Shown here piece by piece: positions 20,969 to 29,553 of a stretch of DNA of 64,000 nucleotides. The stretch is from JAEUQQ01 sp963697285 (GTDB taxonomy: Bacteria > Acidobacteriota > Vicinamibacteria > Vicinamibacterales > JAFNAJ01). The stretch covers positions 1,178,001 to 1,242,000 of the forward strand of contig CAVONI010000012.1 of assembly GCA_963697285.1 (NCBI GenBank). The letters run 5' to 3'. A model generated the notes under the pieces. The model was given only the letters and a program-made list of their open reading frames with translations, was not told where the DNA came from and did no database searches. Made by a program: the position numbers and the translations under genes. The stretch's first letter is position 1; each line of letters starts with the position of its first letter.

Positions 20969-22527
20969 CGTGCCGTCTCCTCGACGCGGTTCGACTCGAC
21001 GCTCACGTTCTGCGGGGTCGCGGTATCGACGGCAACCACCGCATACACGTAGCGCTGGCCGCGCGTCACGTTCGTGTCCCGGTAGATCGTTTCCTTGACG
21101 GGCGCTTCGGTCACCGCTGTCAGCGCGCCGCCTCCCGCCAGCCCGCGGAGGACGATATACCCCCCGAGGTCGCCTTCGGTGTTCGGCTCCCAGATCAGGT
21201 TGATGGCGCCCTCGCTGCCAACGGCGGCGAGGTTGCGCGGTGCCCGTGGCGGGAACGTATCGGTCGGCGTGATGCACGCGACCGCCGACGAGGGCCCCTC
21301 GACGCGGCCGTTGGGCCTGGCTTCAACGAGCCGCAGCACGTAGCAGCGTTCGACCCCGAATGCCATCGCGGGGTCCTCGAACCTGGTCTCGGAGAGCGGC
21401 GCTGGATTGACGGGCACCAGTGGGCCGCCCGCCGGGGATGTCGCCACCTCGGGGCCCGTCGGCGCGACGCCTGTGCCGGGCGCCGGCACCACGTAGAGAT
21501 TGAACGTGTGGGGCGTGGGACCGGGGAACAGCACGCGGGGCATGACCTCGATCGTCTGGATCGGCAGCGCAGGCGCACCCGCCGGTGCCTGGGCCGCGTC
21601 GGCCGGGGGTGCTCCCGGCGGGGCGGGGGGCCCAGCCGCAGCCGCCGGTGGCGCTGGCGGCGGCACCGTTGCGCCCGCTGCGGTGTCGGATGCCACAGGA
21701 GCGGCCGGAGCGGCAGCAGGTGACCCTCCGGCGGCGAGCGGCGGTTGTTTCACCGCCTCGAACACAGGCCGCCGCGCCTCGGGCGGGACGACCCATTCGA
21801 CGACGATGGCGTTCTCGGTGTAGCGCAACGTCGGCGCAGCCGCAGTGGGTGGGGTGGGTTCGAGGGGCACCGAGACGCGCGCCGACAAGGCGCCGGGACG
21901 CCCCTTCAGGTCACGTCCCACCACGACGTAGGTCCGCCCCAACGGTTCGTCGGCGACAGGGGCGAGCGGCAGGGGGAGGTCATCCCAGGGCTGCGGCACC
22001 TTCACCACGGGCTTGCGCCTGGGCTTGCCCGTGGGCACGTAGCTGGTCAGCACCGCGGGCGTGACGACCTCGGTGACCGAGGCGAACTCACCCTGCGCCG
22101 GGCGAGGGTCGTCAGGTTTCGGCGGCGGCGGGGGCGGAGGCGGCGCTGCCGGATCGGCCGCAGGCGCCTTATCCTCGTCTTCCGAGGCCGGCGGAGGCGG
22201 CGGTTCGACGTCCACCGAGCCGACCTTCGTGGCCGCGCGCAACAGGGCCGCGGCATTGAGTCCGTTACCGTCCGCGTCCCTGGCCTCGCCGGTCAGGCCG
22301 TAGACATCGACGGCCGAGAGCGCGGCAGGCGACTTCCCGTCGCTGTTGCGCTGGGGCACCTTGAAGGAGACGTGCACGGTGTCGGCGACGCGCACCACCT
22401 GCACGTCTTCCGGTGCGGCCGGACGGATGATCAGCGGCGCCAGCGGAGGCGCCTTCTTGCCGCACCCGGCCGCCACGACGGCGCCCAGCCCGAGGATCGC
22501 GAGCGACAGGCGTAACCGGCGGGTCAC
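20965..22527 (-). CDS. Proline-rich lipoprotein with fibronectin-III-like domains
   Basis: A 520-residue exported lipoprotein. The signal peptide ends in the lipobox AAGC near residue 22 and is followed by GKKAPPLAPL, the spacing and proline-rich start seen in small lipoproteins of the LptM kind. Next come a fibronectin type III-like segment (APEDVQVVRVADTVHVSFKVP), a poly-proline linker near residues 110-140, an Ala/Pro-rich stretch near 280-330, and a C-terminal fibronectin-III-like domain (APRNLAAVGSEGAINLIWEP) that ends in TPQNVSVESNRVEETAR. It overlaps hslU by four bases. The function is unknown; a structural or binding role at the outer membrane is a guess. The low-complexity linkers are strongly GC-biased. 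Confidence 0.7.
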   Translation of the reverse strand: MTRRLRLSLAILGLGAVVAAGCGKKAPPLAPLIIRPAAPEDVQVVRVADTVHVSFKVPQRNSDGKSPAALSAVDVYGLTGEARDADGNGLNAAALLRAATKVGSVDVEPPPPPASEDEDKAPAADPAAPPPPPPPPKPDDPRPAQGEFASVTEVVTPAVLTSYVPTGKPRRKPVVKVPQPWDDLPLPLAPVADEPLGRTYVVVGRDLKGRPGALSARVSVPLEPTPPTAAAPTLRYTENAIVVEWVVPPEARRPVFEAVKQPPLAAGGSPAAAPAAPVASDTAAGATVPPPAPPAAAAGPPAPPGAPPADAAQAPAGAPALPIQTIEVMPRVLFPGPTPHTFNLYVVPAPGTGVAPTGPEVATSPAGGPLVPVNPAPLSETRFEDPAMAFGVERCYVLRLVEARPNGRVEGPSSAVACITPTDTFPPRAPRNLAAVGSEGAINLIWEPNTEGDLGGYIVLRGLAGGGALTAVTEAPVKETIYRDTNVTRGQRYVYAVVAVDTATPQNVSVESNRVEETAR

Positions 22528-23921
22528 AGGACGTAGCGGGAGAGGTCGTCGTTCTTGACGATGGACGCGAGCATGCGATCGACGTAGGCGGCGTCGATGG
22601 TAATCGATTTCTCGGTCAGGTCGGGCGCATCGAACGAGACCTCGTCGAGGAGCCGCTCCATCATCGTGTGGAGGCGGCGCGCGCCGATGTTCTCGGTCCG
22701 GTCGTTGACGGTGGCCGCGAGTTCGGCAATCCGCGCCACCGCATCGGCGGTGAACGTCAGCGCAATGCCCTCCGTGGCGAGCAAGGCGGTGTACTGGGTG
22801 ATGAGCGAGCTGCGCGGTTCGGTGAGGATGCGGACGAACTCATCGCGTCCGAGCGCCTCGAGCTCGACCCGGATCGGGAAGCGTCCCTGAAGCTCGGGGA
22901 TCAGGTCAGACGGCTTGGAGACATGGAAGGCGCCGGCCGCGACGAACAGCACGTGGTCGGTCTTCACCATCCCGTGCTTCGTGTTGACGGTCGTGCCCTC
23001 GACGATGGGGAGCAGGTCACGCTGGACGCCTTCGCGACTGATGTCGGGCCCGTGGCCTCCCTCGCGCCCTGCGATCTTGTCGATCTCGTCGAGAAAGATG
23101 ATGCCCGACTGCTCCACGCGCGAGACGGCCGCCTTCGATACACCCTCGGGATCGACGAGCTTGGCGGCCTCCTCGGCCGTGAGCAGGTCGAACGCCTCCT
23201 GGACAGGGACCTTGCGCTTGCGCGCCTTGCCCTGGAACATGCCGGGCAGCATGTCCTTGAGGTTCAGGCCGATCTCTTCGACCGACGATCCGCTGACGAT
23301 TTCGAAGGACGGCGTCGAGGTGTCACGCGTGTCGACTTCGACAATGCGCTGGTCGAGCCGGCCGTCGCGCAGTTGTTCGCGAAGGCGTTCGCGCGTCCGC
23401 GAGGATTCGCCGGCGGGCGCCTCGCCCGCAGGGGCGAACCCGGCCGACGGCGCGAATCCCGCGGGCGGCGTTGGAGGCAGGAGCAGGTCGAGCAGGCGTT
23501 CCTCGGCAGCCTCGCGCGCCTTTCCGCGCACTTCGGCGGTCCGCTCATCGCGCACGATCTGCACCGACAGCTCGACGAGGTCGCGCACCATCGACTCGAC
23601 GTCGCGTCCGACGTACCCGACCTCGGTGAACTTCGACGCCTCGACCTTGATGAACGGCGAGTGCGTCAGCTTTGCGAGACGCCGGGCGATCTCGGTCTTG
23701 CCGACGCCCGTCGGCCCGATCATCAGGATGTTCTTGGGCGCGACATCGTCGGCCAGGTCGGCGGGGAGCTTCTGGCGGCGCTGGCGATTGCGCAGGGCGA
23801 TCGCGACGGCGCGCTTGGCGGCGCGCTGCCCGACCACGTACCGGTCGAGCGCCGCGACGATCTCGCGGGGCGTCATCGACTCGGCCGACGATGCAGATGA
23901 CTCTGGCAGCAGGATGGTCAT
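22524..23921 (-). CDS. hslU: HslU, ATPase subunit of the HslUV protease
   Basis: A 465-residue AAA+ unfoldase that feeds proteins to the HslV peptidase. Visible parts: MTPREIVAALDRYVVGQRAAK near residue 16; Walker A GPTGVGKTE near residue 70; the pore-loop motif EVGYVGRDVE near residue 100; an intermediate domain (about 120-240) with a lineage-specific Ala/Gly/Pro insert; Walker B IIFLDEIDKIA; and the C-terminal tail DDLSRYVL, which in this family docks into HslV. The length is close to the usual 440-460. It lies seven bases downstream of hslV, the normal gene order, and overlaps the following lipoprotein gene by four bases. Confidence 0.97.
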   Translation of the reverse strand: MTILLPESSASSAESMTPREIVAALDRYVVGQRAAKRAVAIALRNRQRRQKLPADLADDVAPKNILMIGPTGVGKTEIARRLAKLTHSPFIKVEASKFTEVGYVGRDVESMVRDLVELSVQIVRDERTAEVRGKAREAAEERLLDLLLPPTPPAGFAPSAGFAPAGEAPAGESSRTRERLREQLRDGRLDQRIVEVDTRDTSTPSFEIVSGSSVEEIGLNLKDMLPGMFQGKARKRKVPVQEAFDLLTAEEAAKLVDPEGVSKAAVSRVEQSGIIFLDEIDKIAGREGGHGPDISREGVQRDLLPIVEGTTVNTKHGMVKTDHVLFVAAGAFHVSKPSDLIPELQGRFPIRVELEALGRDEFVRILTEPRSSLITQYTALLATEGIALTFTADAVARIAELAATVNDRTENIGARRLHTMMERLLDEVSFDAPDLTEKSITIDAAYVDRMLASIVKNDDLSRYVL

Positions 23922-23928
23922 GGGGGCG

Positions 23929-24492
23929 TCAGAGTTCCTCGATCGTCAGGTTCGTGTTCGTGTAGATGCAGATGTCGGCCGCGATGATCATCGCCTGCTC
24001 CGCGATGGCACGGGCGTCCAGGGACGAGTGCCGCGCCAACGCCCGCGCGGCAGCCAGGGCGTAGGGCCCGCCCGAGCCGATCGCCACGATGCCGTCATCG
24101 GGTTCGATCAGGTCACCGGTGCCCGAGACGAGCAGCGTCAGGTCGGCGTCCATGACGATCAGCATGGCCTCGAGCCGACGCAGGAGGCGATCGGTCCGCC
24201 AGTCGCGCGCCAGTTCGACGGCGGCCCGCTGGAGGTTGCCGCGGTGCTCGTCGAGCTTGCTCTCGAAGCGTCCGAACAAGGCGAACGAATCCGCCGCCGA
24301 GCCGGCAAAACCGGCGAGGACCTTGTCATGGTAGAGACGGCGGATCTTCTTCGCCGTGCCCTTCATGACGGTCGATCCGAGTGTCACCTGGCCATCGCCG
24401 GCCATCGCTGCTCGCCCCATGTGACGGACGGCGAGCACGGTGGTCGCGTGGAAGACCGGAAGCTGGGATGACGCTGACATGGATGGATGCAC
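23929..24492 (-). CDS. hslV: HslV, peptidase subunit of the HslUV protease
   Basis: A 187-residue N-terminal-nucleophile threonine protease related to proteasome beta subunits. The catalytic threonine is the first T of TTVLAVRH, reached after removal of a short propeptide ending FHA. Other family marks are GDGQVTLGSTVMKGTAKKIRR and GSGGPYALAAARAL. The start is uncertain: ATG 24492 gives a 16-residue propeptide, while an in-frame ATG at 24480 would shorten it to twelve. It is the first gene of a long minus-strand run, and its promoter probably lies in the 263 bp upstream. Confidence 0.96.
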   Translation of the reverse strand: MHPSMSASSQLPVFHATTVLAVRHMGRAAMAGDGQVTLGSTVMKGTAKKIRRLYHDKVLAGFAGSAADSFALFGRFESKLDEHRGNLQRAAVELARDWRTDRLLRRLEAMLIVMDADLTLLVSGTGDLIEPDDGIVAIGSGGPYALAAARALARHSSLDARAIAEQAMIIAADICIYTNTNLTIEEL

Positions 24493-24570
24493 CGGATCGG
24501 TCGGCCTTCGCCTTCGGCTACGGCGCGACCACGAGTAGTACGCATTGCAGCGGGCGGGCGCAGTGCTGGA

Positions 24571-24599
24571 AGTGTAGCCCGCTTCCGGGTGAGCGCCAA
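24571..24599 (-). promoter_or_regulatory. Possible sigma-70-type promoter for hslVU
   Basis: Read on the minus strand, TTGGCG (24599-24594) and TACACT (24576-24571) are 17 bases apart, about 80 bases before the hslV start. Each box matches only three or four of six consensus positions, so this is a weak suggestion. The 24493-24755 spacer otherwise holds nothing I recognise beyond the Shine-Dalgarno of the plus-strand gene. Confidence 0.25.
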
Positions 24600-24755
24600 G
24601 CGGACCCTCGTCGAAGCCGAGCGGTGTTCACGCCCGGTGACACGGGCCGAAAGGGCTGGCGCCCGGCGCCCCGAAGTCCTACGATCAACACAGGTGCGGT
24701 GGTGGCCCGAGAGTTGCTACTCCTCGAGACGGTTGTCCACCGCAGGAGTCACGTC

Positions 24756-25754
24756 ATGACCACGTCCACGCGCTTCGTCCGTTACGCACTGGGAGCGGCC
24801 GTCATCCTGATGGCCGTCGGCACCGCTGCGGCGGAGCCACCCGAATCAGAGGAGAACCCGCGCGGACAGGCCGTTGCCCGCGAGCACGTGGCGCCTCCTC
24901 CCCCATCGCTCCCGGCCAGCCCCTCGCCTCGTGTCTCGACCGAGTCGCGGCAGGCCATCGAGCGCAACATCGACCGCGGCCCCGGCTTCGGCCGGCAGGC
25001 CTACGCCAACGGCGGCGCCGCGGCGCCGGTCAGGTACTCCGAGAGCGCCGAGGCCGATGACGGCCAGGCGCGGCAGCGCGTTCCGCCCTCGAGCGGCGGG
25101 TCGCGGGGCGGCAGCAGCGCCGGTCGGCCAAGCGGCGGGGGCAGTTCCCCGAGCGCGGGTACGGCACGTCCGCGCGGCGGCCAGGGCACCATGGGTCCGT
25201 CACCCCGTTCCGGTGGTGACCGCGGCGCGCCCGCCACAGGGTCTGGCGGTGCCACCCGCCGTTATCCGTACTACGGCCCCGGTGGGTCGGGTGGCTCGGG
25301 CTACGCGGTCAGGCGCGGCACCGTGCCCAGCCACTACCCGAGGTACGACTACTACCATCCGTATCGTCCCTCGTACTACTACCCCTACTACGGGAACTGG
25401 GGCCTCGGCTTCTACTTCTGGGATCCCAGCTGGTACGGGTGGGGCGGCTACGGCTACGGCGGCTACGGCTACGGCCCGTACAGCGCGCCTTACGCCTACG
25501 GCTACGGGGCGAGTTACGACGAGACAGGTTCGATTCGCATGCGCGTGACCCCGCGCGAGGCCCAGGTCTTCGTCGATGGCTACTATGTCGGCGTGGTCGA
25601 CGAGTTCGACGGCACGTTCCAGCGGTTGCGCCTCGAAGAAGGCCCGCACCGCATCGAGATTCGGCTCGACGGCTTCGACACGCTGCGGTTCGACGTTCGC
25701 GTGCTGCTCGGCACGACCGTCACGCTGCGAGGCGCGTTGCGGCCGCTTCCGTAG
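24756..25754 (+). CDS. Secreted Gly/Tyr/Pro-rich protein with C-terminal PEGA domain
   Basis: A 332-residue exported protein. A signal peptide spans about residues 1-28 (YALGAAVILMAVGTAAAE). There follow a low-complexity Ser/Gly/Pro/Arg region (about 30-170) and then a Tyr/Gly/Trp-rich stretch with repeated YGYGGYGY-like blocks. The C-terminal 75 residues form a PEGA-type domain: SIRMRVTPREAQVFVDGYYVG, then HRIEIRLDGFDTLRFDVRV. PEGA domains are beta-sandwiches in surface or secreted proteins. The ATG 24756 is chosen because it opens the signal peptide and is preceded by AGGAG. It is divergent from hslV. The aromatic-rich centre might mediate self-association or wall contact; this is inference. 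Confidence 0.75.
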   Translation: MTTSTRFVRYALGAAVILMAVGTAAAEPPESEENPRGQAVAREHVAPPPPSLPASPSPRVSTESRQAIERNIDRGPGFGRQAYANGGAAAPVRYSESAEADDGQARQRVPPSSGGSRGGSSAGRPSGGGSSPSAGTARPRGGQGTMGPSPRSGGDRGAPATGSGGATRRYPYYGPGGSGGSGYAVRRGTVPSHYPRYDYYHPYRPSYYYPYYGNWGLGFYFWDPSWYGWGGYGYGGYGYGPYSAPYAYGYGASYDETGSIRMRVTPREAQVFVDGYYVGVVDEFDGTFQRLRLEEGPHRIEIRLDGFDTLRFDVRVLLGTTVTLRGALRPLP

Positions 25755-25877
25755 TCGGTCGCGGTCGTCGGGCGCGACACAGGCGCGACGCACGTCCACG
25801 GGGGCGGCTGGCAACAGCCGCCCCCGCTGTCTGTACGGCGCAGCGGCACCGGGGATACACTCTGACCCGGCACGAAC

Positions 25878-26258
25878 ATGCTCCGCTACGTCGCGCTCGT
25901 CTCGGGTCTCTACGACATCGCCGTCGGCCTGGCGCTGCTCGTCGCGGCACCCGCGCTCGCGCGGGCCTTCGGCGTTCCGCCGCTGGCGCCCGCCGTCTTC
26001 GGTGATACCAACGCCCTGTTCCTGATCGCGGTCGGCATCGGCTACTGGAAGCCCTGGCAAGACCCCGACGCGCACAGGTGGTACCTGTGGCTGATGGGCC
26101 CGGTGCTGAAGGGCGCTGGGGCGTTGGCGTTCGTGCGCGACGTCTGGATGCGTGGATCGCCCGACAGCTTCCTGCTCTTCGCGCTGTCAGACGGCACGCT
26201 GGCCCTCTGGACGTTGTGGGCGCTGGTGCTGACGCGCCGTCGCCGTCAGGCGCCCTGA
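25878..26258 (+). CDS. Small four-helix membrane protein, unknown
   Basis: A 126-residue integral membrane protein with four predicted hydrophobic helices (roughly 3-23, 34-55, 68-90, 98-117) and short charged loops, including a conserved-looking WKPWQDPDAHRWYLWLMGP. The C-terminus is Arg-rich (TRRRRQ), suggesting a cytoplasmic end. I do not recognise a named family; many bacteria have small membrane proteins of this build annotated only as hypothetical. It stands alone on the plus strand, 123 bases after the PEGA protein, and its last 13 bases overlap the convergent ACT-domain gene. Confidence 0.65.
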   Translation: MLRYVALVSGLYDIAVGLALLVAAPALARAFGVPPLAPAVFGDTNALFLIAVGIGYWKPWQDPDAHRWYLWLMGPVLKGAGALAFVRDVWMRGSPDSFLLFALSDGTLALWTLWALVLTRRRRQAP

Positions 26259-26632
26259 TCGACCTCGTGCCCGGCTGCGGTGAGGGCGTCGATGGCGCGC
26301 GCCTGATCGTCACGCTTCACGAACACGTAGTCGGTGTCGAAGGTGCTCATCGCGAGGATGGGCACACCGGCGTCGCCAAGGGGCTGCAGCACCGACGCGA
26401 GCACCCCGGTCATCGCGAACGGCAGCGGACCGGCCAGCACGAACCCGCGCCAGCCGCGCTCTGCGGGCACACCGGCGGGCACCGCCGCCGCCTCGACCAG
26501 GATCGACAGTTCCACGGGCGTCCGCGCCACCATCCGCACGCGGCCCTGCCCGGCCCACCCCGGCACCTCTGCATCGTGGGCGAGCCGTGCGATGGCGAAC
26601 TCGCCTTCCAGCAGGCGTAGCCGCTGCGGCAT
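26246..26632 (-). CDS. ACT-domain protein (ACT_7/CASTOR-like)
   Basis: A 128-residue protein with two beta-alpha-beta modules resembling the paired ACT domains of the ACT_7/CASTOR group, which bind small ligands such as amino acids. The second module has the recognisable GVLASVLQPLGDAGVPILAM followed by STFDTDYVFVKRDDQARAI. The ATG 26632 shares its A with the stop codon of the amino-acid permease upstream (TAATG), which supports this start over the frame's first ATG at 26662. Pairing with an amino-acid permease suggests it senses or modulates amino-acid handling; that is inference from context. Confidence 0.8.
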   Translation of the reverse strand: MPQRLRLLEGEFAIARLAHDAEVPGWAGQGRVRMVARTPVELSILVEAAAVPAGVPAERGWRGFVLAGPLPFAMTGVLASVLQPLGDAGVPILAMSTFDTDYVFVKRDDQARAIDALTAAGHEVDQGA

Positions 26633-28002
26633 TACGCGGGCTCGCGACGCGCCCGGAACCACAGGTAGAGGGGCACGCCCCCGAGGATGATCCCGACACC
26701 GGCCAGCGAGGGACCGGGGTCCGACATGATCGCGTTGATGACGATGGCCATCCCGACGAGCACGAAGATGGCCGGCGCCACCGGGTACCCGAGCGCGCTG
26801 AAGGGCCGCCGCACGTTCGGCTCACGCCTCCGCAGCACGAACAGCCCCGCCACCGCCACCGACGAAAAGAGGATCACCGAGAAGCCGGTGTAGTTGACCA
26901 ACTGCTCGAAGGTGCCCGTCACGACGAGCAGGCAACTCCAGGCGGCCTGCATCCAGGTGGCGAAGGCCGGCGTCCGGTGGTGGGGGTGCACGCGGGCAGC
27001 CGGCGCGAAGAACACGCCATCGCGGGCCATGGCGAAGTACACCCGCGGACCGGCGAACACCATCGCGCTGATGCTGCCGGCGAGGATGAACAGGGTCAGC
27101 ACGGTCAGCATGTCGCCCGCCGTCGTGCCGAACAACCGATCGGCGGCCGCGTCGATGACGCGGACGCGGAGTCCGACGAGGTCGCCCACCGGCATCGCGT
27201 ACACGTAGAGCAGGTTCAGCGCGATGTAGACGAGCACGACGGTGATGGTCCCGAGCGCCAGCGCCCGCGGGAGGTTGCGGTCGGGGTCGCGAATCTCCTC
27301 GGCGACGTAGGCCGCCGCGTTCCATCCCGAGTAACTGAACATCGCCGGGACGAGGGCCAGCAGCCAGTTCGACATGGCCGGCGGCGCCGCGGTGTCGAAG
27401 TGCGCCATCGTCCCGCGTCCGAACGCGAAGCCCGCCGCCACGAACCCCAGCAGCAGCAGCACCTTCGCCAGCGCCAGCAGGTTCTGGACGACGCGTCCCG
27501 GGGCGAGCCCCCGCGCGTGCACGTACGAGAGCGCAAGAATGGCCGTGATGGCGACCGTGCGCTGGGGGGTGAGCGCCAGGCTGGTGAAGCCAAGGGGGAC
27601 CGAGAAGAGGGTCGATCCGTCCACCGCGGGCACGAAGCGGCCGAGATAGCTCGCAAGCCCGACGGCGCTGGCGGCGATGGCTCCCGAGAAGCCGGCGACG
27701 AACGACGTCCAGCCGGTCAGGAAGCCCGCCAGTTCGCCGAAGGCAGCCCTGAGGTAGACGTACTCGCCCCCGGCACGGGGCCGGATCGTCGCCAGTTCCG
27801 CGTACGCCATCGCGCCCGCGAAGGCAAGGAGCCCACCCGCCACCCAGACGGTGAGCATCGCGCCCGCCGACGGCGCGTTCACCGCAATGAAGGCGGGCGT
27901 GATGAGGATGCCGCTGCCGATGACGTTCGAGACGACCACCGCGGCGGCATCGAGAGGACCGAGGCGACGCTGGAGCGACGCCGGAGGAGCTGACGGGGGC
28001 AC
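26632..28002 (-). CDS. APC-family amino-acid permease
   Basis: A 456-residue transporter with about twelve membrane helices. The first helix carries the APC-superfamily signature SNVIGSGILITPAFIA (GSGIF-like), the substrate backbone-binding turn. Helix 6 has PAMFSYSGWNAAAYVAEEIRDP, which matches the conserved FxYxGxxxxxxxxEE region. Helix 8 has LFILAGSISAMVFAGPRVYFAMARDG. It probably imports or exchanges amino acids across the inner membrane; the residue specificity is unknown. The start is GTG 28002. It is co-transcribed with the ACT-domain gene, which begins on its stop codon. Confidence 0.9.
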   Translation of the reverse strand: MPPSAPPASLQRRLGPLDAAAVVVSNVIGSGILITPAFIAVNAPSAGAMLTVWVAGGLLAFAGAMAYAELATIRPRAGGEYVYLRAAFGELAGFLTGWTSFVAGFSGAIAASAVGLASYLGRFVPAVDGSTLFSVPLGFTSLALTPQRTVAITAILALSYVHARGLAPGRVVQNLLALAKVLLLLGFVAAGFAFGRGTMAHFDTAAPPAMSNWLLALVPAMFSYSGWNAAAYVAEEIRDPDRNLPRALALGTITVVLVYIALNLLYVYAMPVGDLVGLRVRVIDAAADRLFGTTAGDMLTVLTLFILAGSISAMVFAGPRVYFAMARDGVFFAPAARVHPHHRTPAFATWMQAAWSCLLVVTGTFEQLVNYTGFSVILFSSVAVAGLFVLRRREPNVRRPFSALGYPVAPAIFVLVGMAIVINAIMSDPGPSLAGVGIILGGVPLYLWFRARREPA

Positions 28003-28008
28003 GTCGGC

Positions 28009-28542
28009 TCAGCTCGTCCCGCCGCCTGGAGCAGGGCTCGCAGGCGGGGTCGTCCTTGGCGCCGAGGTGAGCAGCTTCCGCTGAATCACGAACGAGCCGA
28101 GCTTGACCCAGTCGTCCGACCGGTACTTGCCGTAGAGGTCCACCCGCACGTCACGGAAGTCCTTGTGGCTGAGCATCTCGCCCCGTGGCTGCTGGCCCGT
28201 GTAGCCCAGGCCCGACTGGATGGTGTAGCTCTCGGTGCTCGCCCCCGGCGCCAATCCGTGACGGTCGATGCCTTTCACGAGCGCCGATCCCAACTCCTGG
28301 GGATCGTCGACGACCCTGAACACGGCATTGAACTGCACGCTGGCGACCGGGGCGCCGGAGACGTTCCTGGCACGGAAGGTGAGGCTCGGCACGAGCTTGT
28401 TCATGCCGTTCGTGATTCCGGCGTCGTACCAGCCAGTGGTGACCTCGGTCACCTCGAGCGCCTTCGTGATGTCGATGGATGGCCCGCATGCCAGGGCGCC
28501 CAGCGTGAGCACCACCGCGCACAGCCTCGCAAGGGTCTGCAT
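28009..28542 (-). CDS. Lipoprotein of unknown function
   Basis: A 177-residue exported lipoprotein. MQTLARLCAVVLTLGALACGPS has a classic lipobox (LACG, Cys near residue 19). The mature part is beta-rich with SLTFRARNVSGAPVASVQFN, which resembles the conserved-sheet proteins of the FxLYD/DUF type, and a Pro/Thr-rich C-terminus (RTTPPASPAPGGG). ATG 28542 is chosen because it opens the signal peptide; the frame extends further upstream without a plausible leader. It ends six bases before the permease start, so the two may be co-transcribed. I cannot name a function. Confidence 0.65.
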   Translation of the reverse strand: MQTLARLCAVVLTLGALACGPSIDITKALEVTEVTTGWYDAGITNGMNKLVPSLTFRARNVSGAPVASVQFNAVFRVVDDPQELGSALVKGIDRHGLAPGASTESYTIQSGLGYTGQQPRGEMLSHKDFRDVRVDLYGKYRSDDWVKLGSFVIQRKLLTSAPRTTPPASPAPGGGTS

Positions 28543-28715
28543 GAGTCGTCGTCTCCTGCGCTGATCGTCGAGCACCTCGGCCGATTCTACTCGACCCGAC
28601 GAGGCGACCGACTCGAACGGGCCGGACGGCTCGGGGCGCAACGACGGGAGGTGCCACCTGCTTGGACACCGGATGGCGACAGGTGGCGCCTCGAGACGCG
28701 ACAGGAGCGACAGGA

Positions 28716-29534
28716 TCAGTACTCCTGAACGACGATCCGTCGCCGCACGTCGTCGCGCGACGCCGTGCCGCTGCGCAGCGCGTTCAGGTCGATGCCCTTG
28801 ACGGTCATCATGACGGTGACGACCTCGTAGGCGTTGCCTCCAAGCACGTCCTCGTTCGAGCGGGCGGCGATAGACAGCACGTCGCTGTCGGCGATGTTCA
28901 GCGTCGTCCCGTAGTCGAGCATGGCATCGGCGATGGCGCGCTTGACCTCGGTCTCGTAGGCCTCGGCCGGGTCTGGCAGTTCGTAGGGGTTGATGTTCGG
29001 TGTGGCGACGGCCGGCTCACCCGGCTGTGCGCCCTCGACAACCGTGGCCGACACGCGGCTGGCGCCGAGCGGCGCGGCCTGCGCCTCGACGATCTTGACG
29101 AGTTGCTCGAGGTCGCGCCGGGTGGACTGGTCGGCCTGCTGCTGGGCCAGCTTGCGCAACGTAGACGCGGCCTTGGCCATCTCGGGCGCGCCCTGGGTCA
29201 GGGTGCGCATGCTCCAGATCATGCTCGGCCGGAGCGTGGGGACCTCGACATCGAAGAACACGCCGAACCCCTCGAGGCGGAAACCGCGCGCACGTGACGG
29301 GGCACCGAAGAAGATCACGTCGGGGCTGACGACCCGCATCTGCTGGCCGACGGTGCGAATCCCGTGCTGGACGGCGTTCTCGAGGACGCCTTCCATGACG
29401 CGAAGCTGTAACCGGGCCTTCTGCGCGGCATCGAGCGGACGGGCCGATGCCGGGGGCGGAGCACCCTGCGGCGTCTGCGCAAAGGCAGGCGCCGCCAGGC
29501 AAGCGAGCACGACGACGAGTCGGACAGACGTCAC
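28716..29534 (-). CDS. Exported protein of unknown function next to anti-sigma factor
   Basis: A 272-residue protein with a signal peptide (MTSVRLVVVLACLAAPAFA). The mature part has a helical, Gln/Ala-rich centre (residues about 115-150: LRKLAQQQADQSTRRDLEQ) and a C-terminal mixed region ending RRRIVVQEY. No domain is recognised. It begins 19 bases after the anti-sigma factor gene, so it is the third gene of the sigma/anti-sigma operon and a likely target or partner of that regulatory pair in the periplasm. That role is inferred only from position. Confidence 0.65.
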   Translation of the reverse strand: MTSVRLVVVLACLAAPAFAQTPQGAPPPASARPLDAAQKARLQLRVMEGVLENAVQHGIRTVGQQMRVVSPDVIFFGAPSRARGFRLEGFGVFFDVEVPTLRPSMIWSMRTLTQGAPEMAKAASTLRKLAQQQADQSTRRDLEQLVKIVEAQAAPLGASRVSATVVEGAQPGEPAVATPNINPYELPDPAEAYETEVKRAIADAMLDYGTTLNIADSDVLSIAARSNEDVLGGNAYEVVTVMMTVKGIDLNALRSGTASRDDVRRRIVVQEY

Positions 29535-29553
29535 TTCGAATCCTCCCCCGCGC

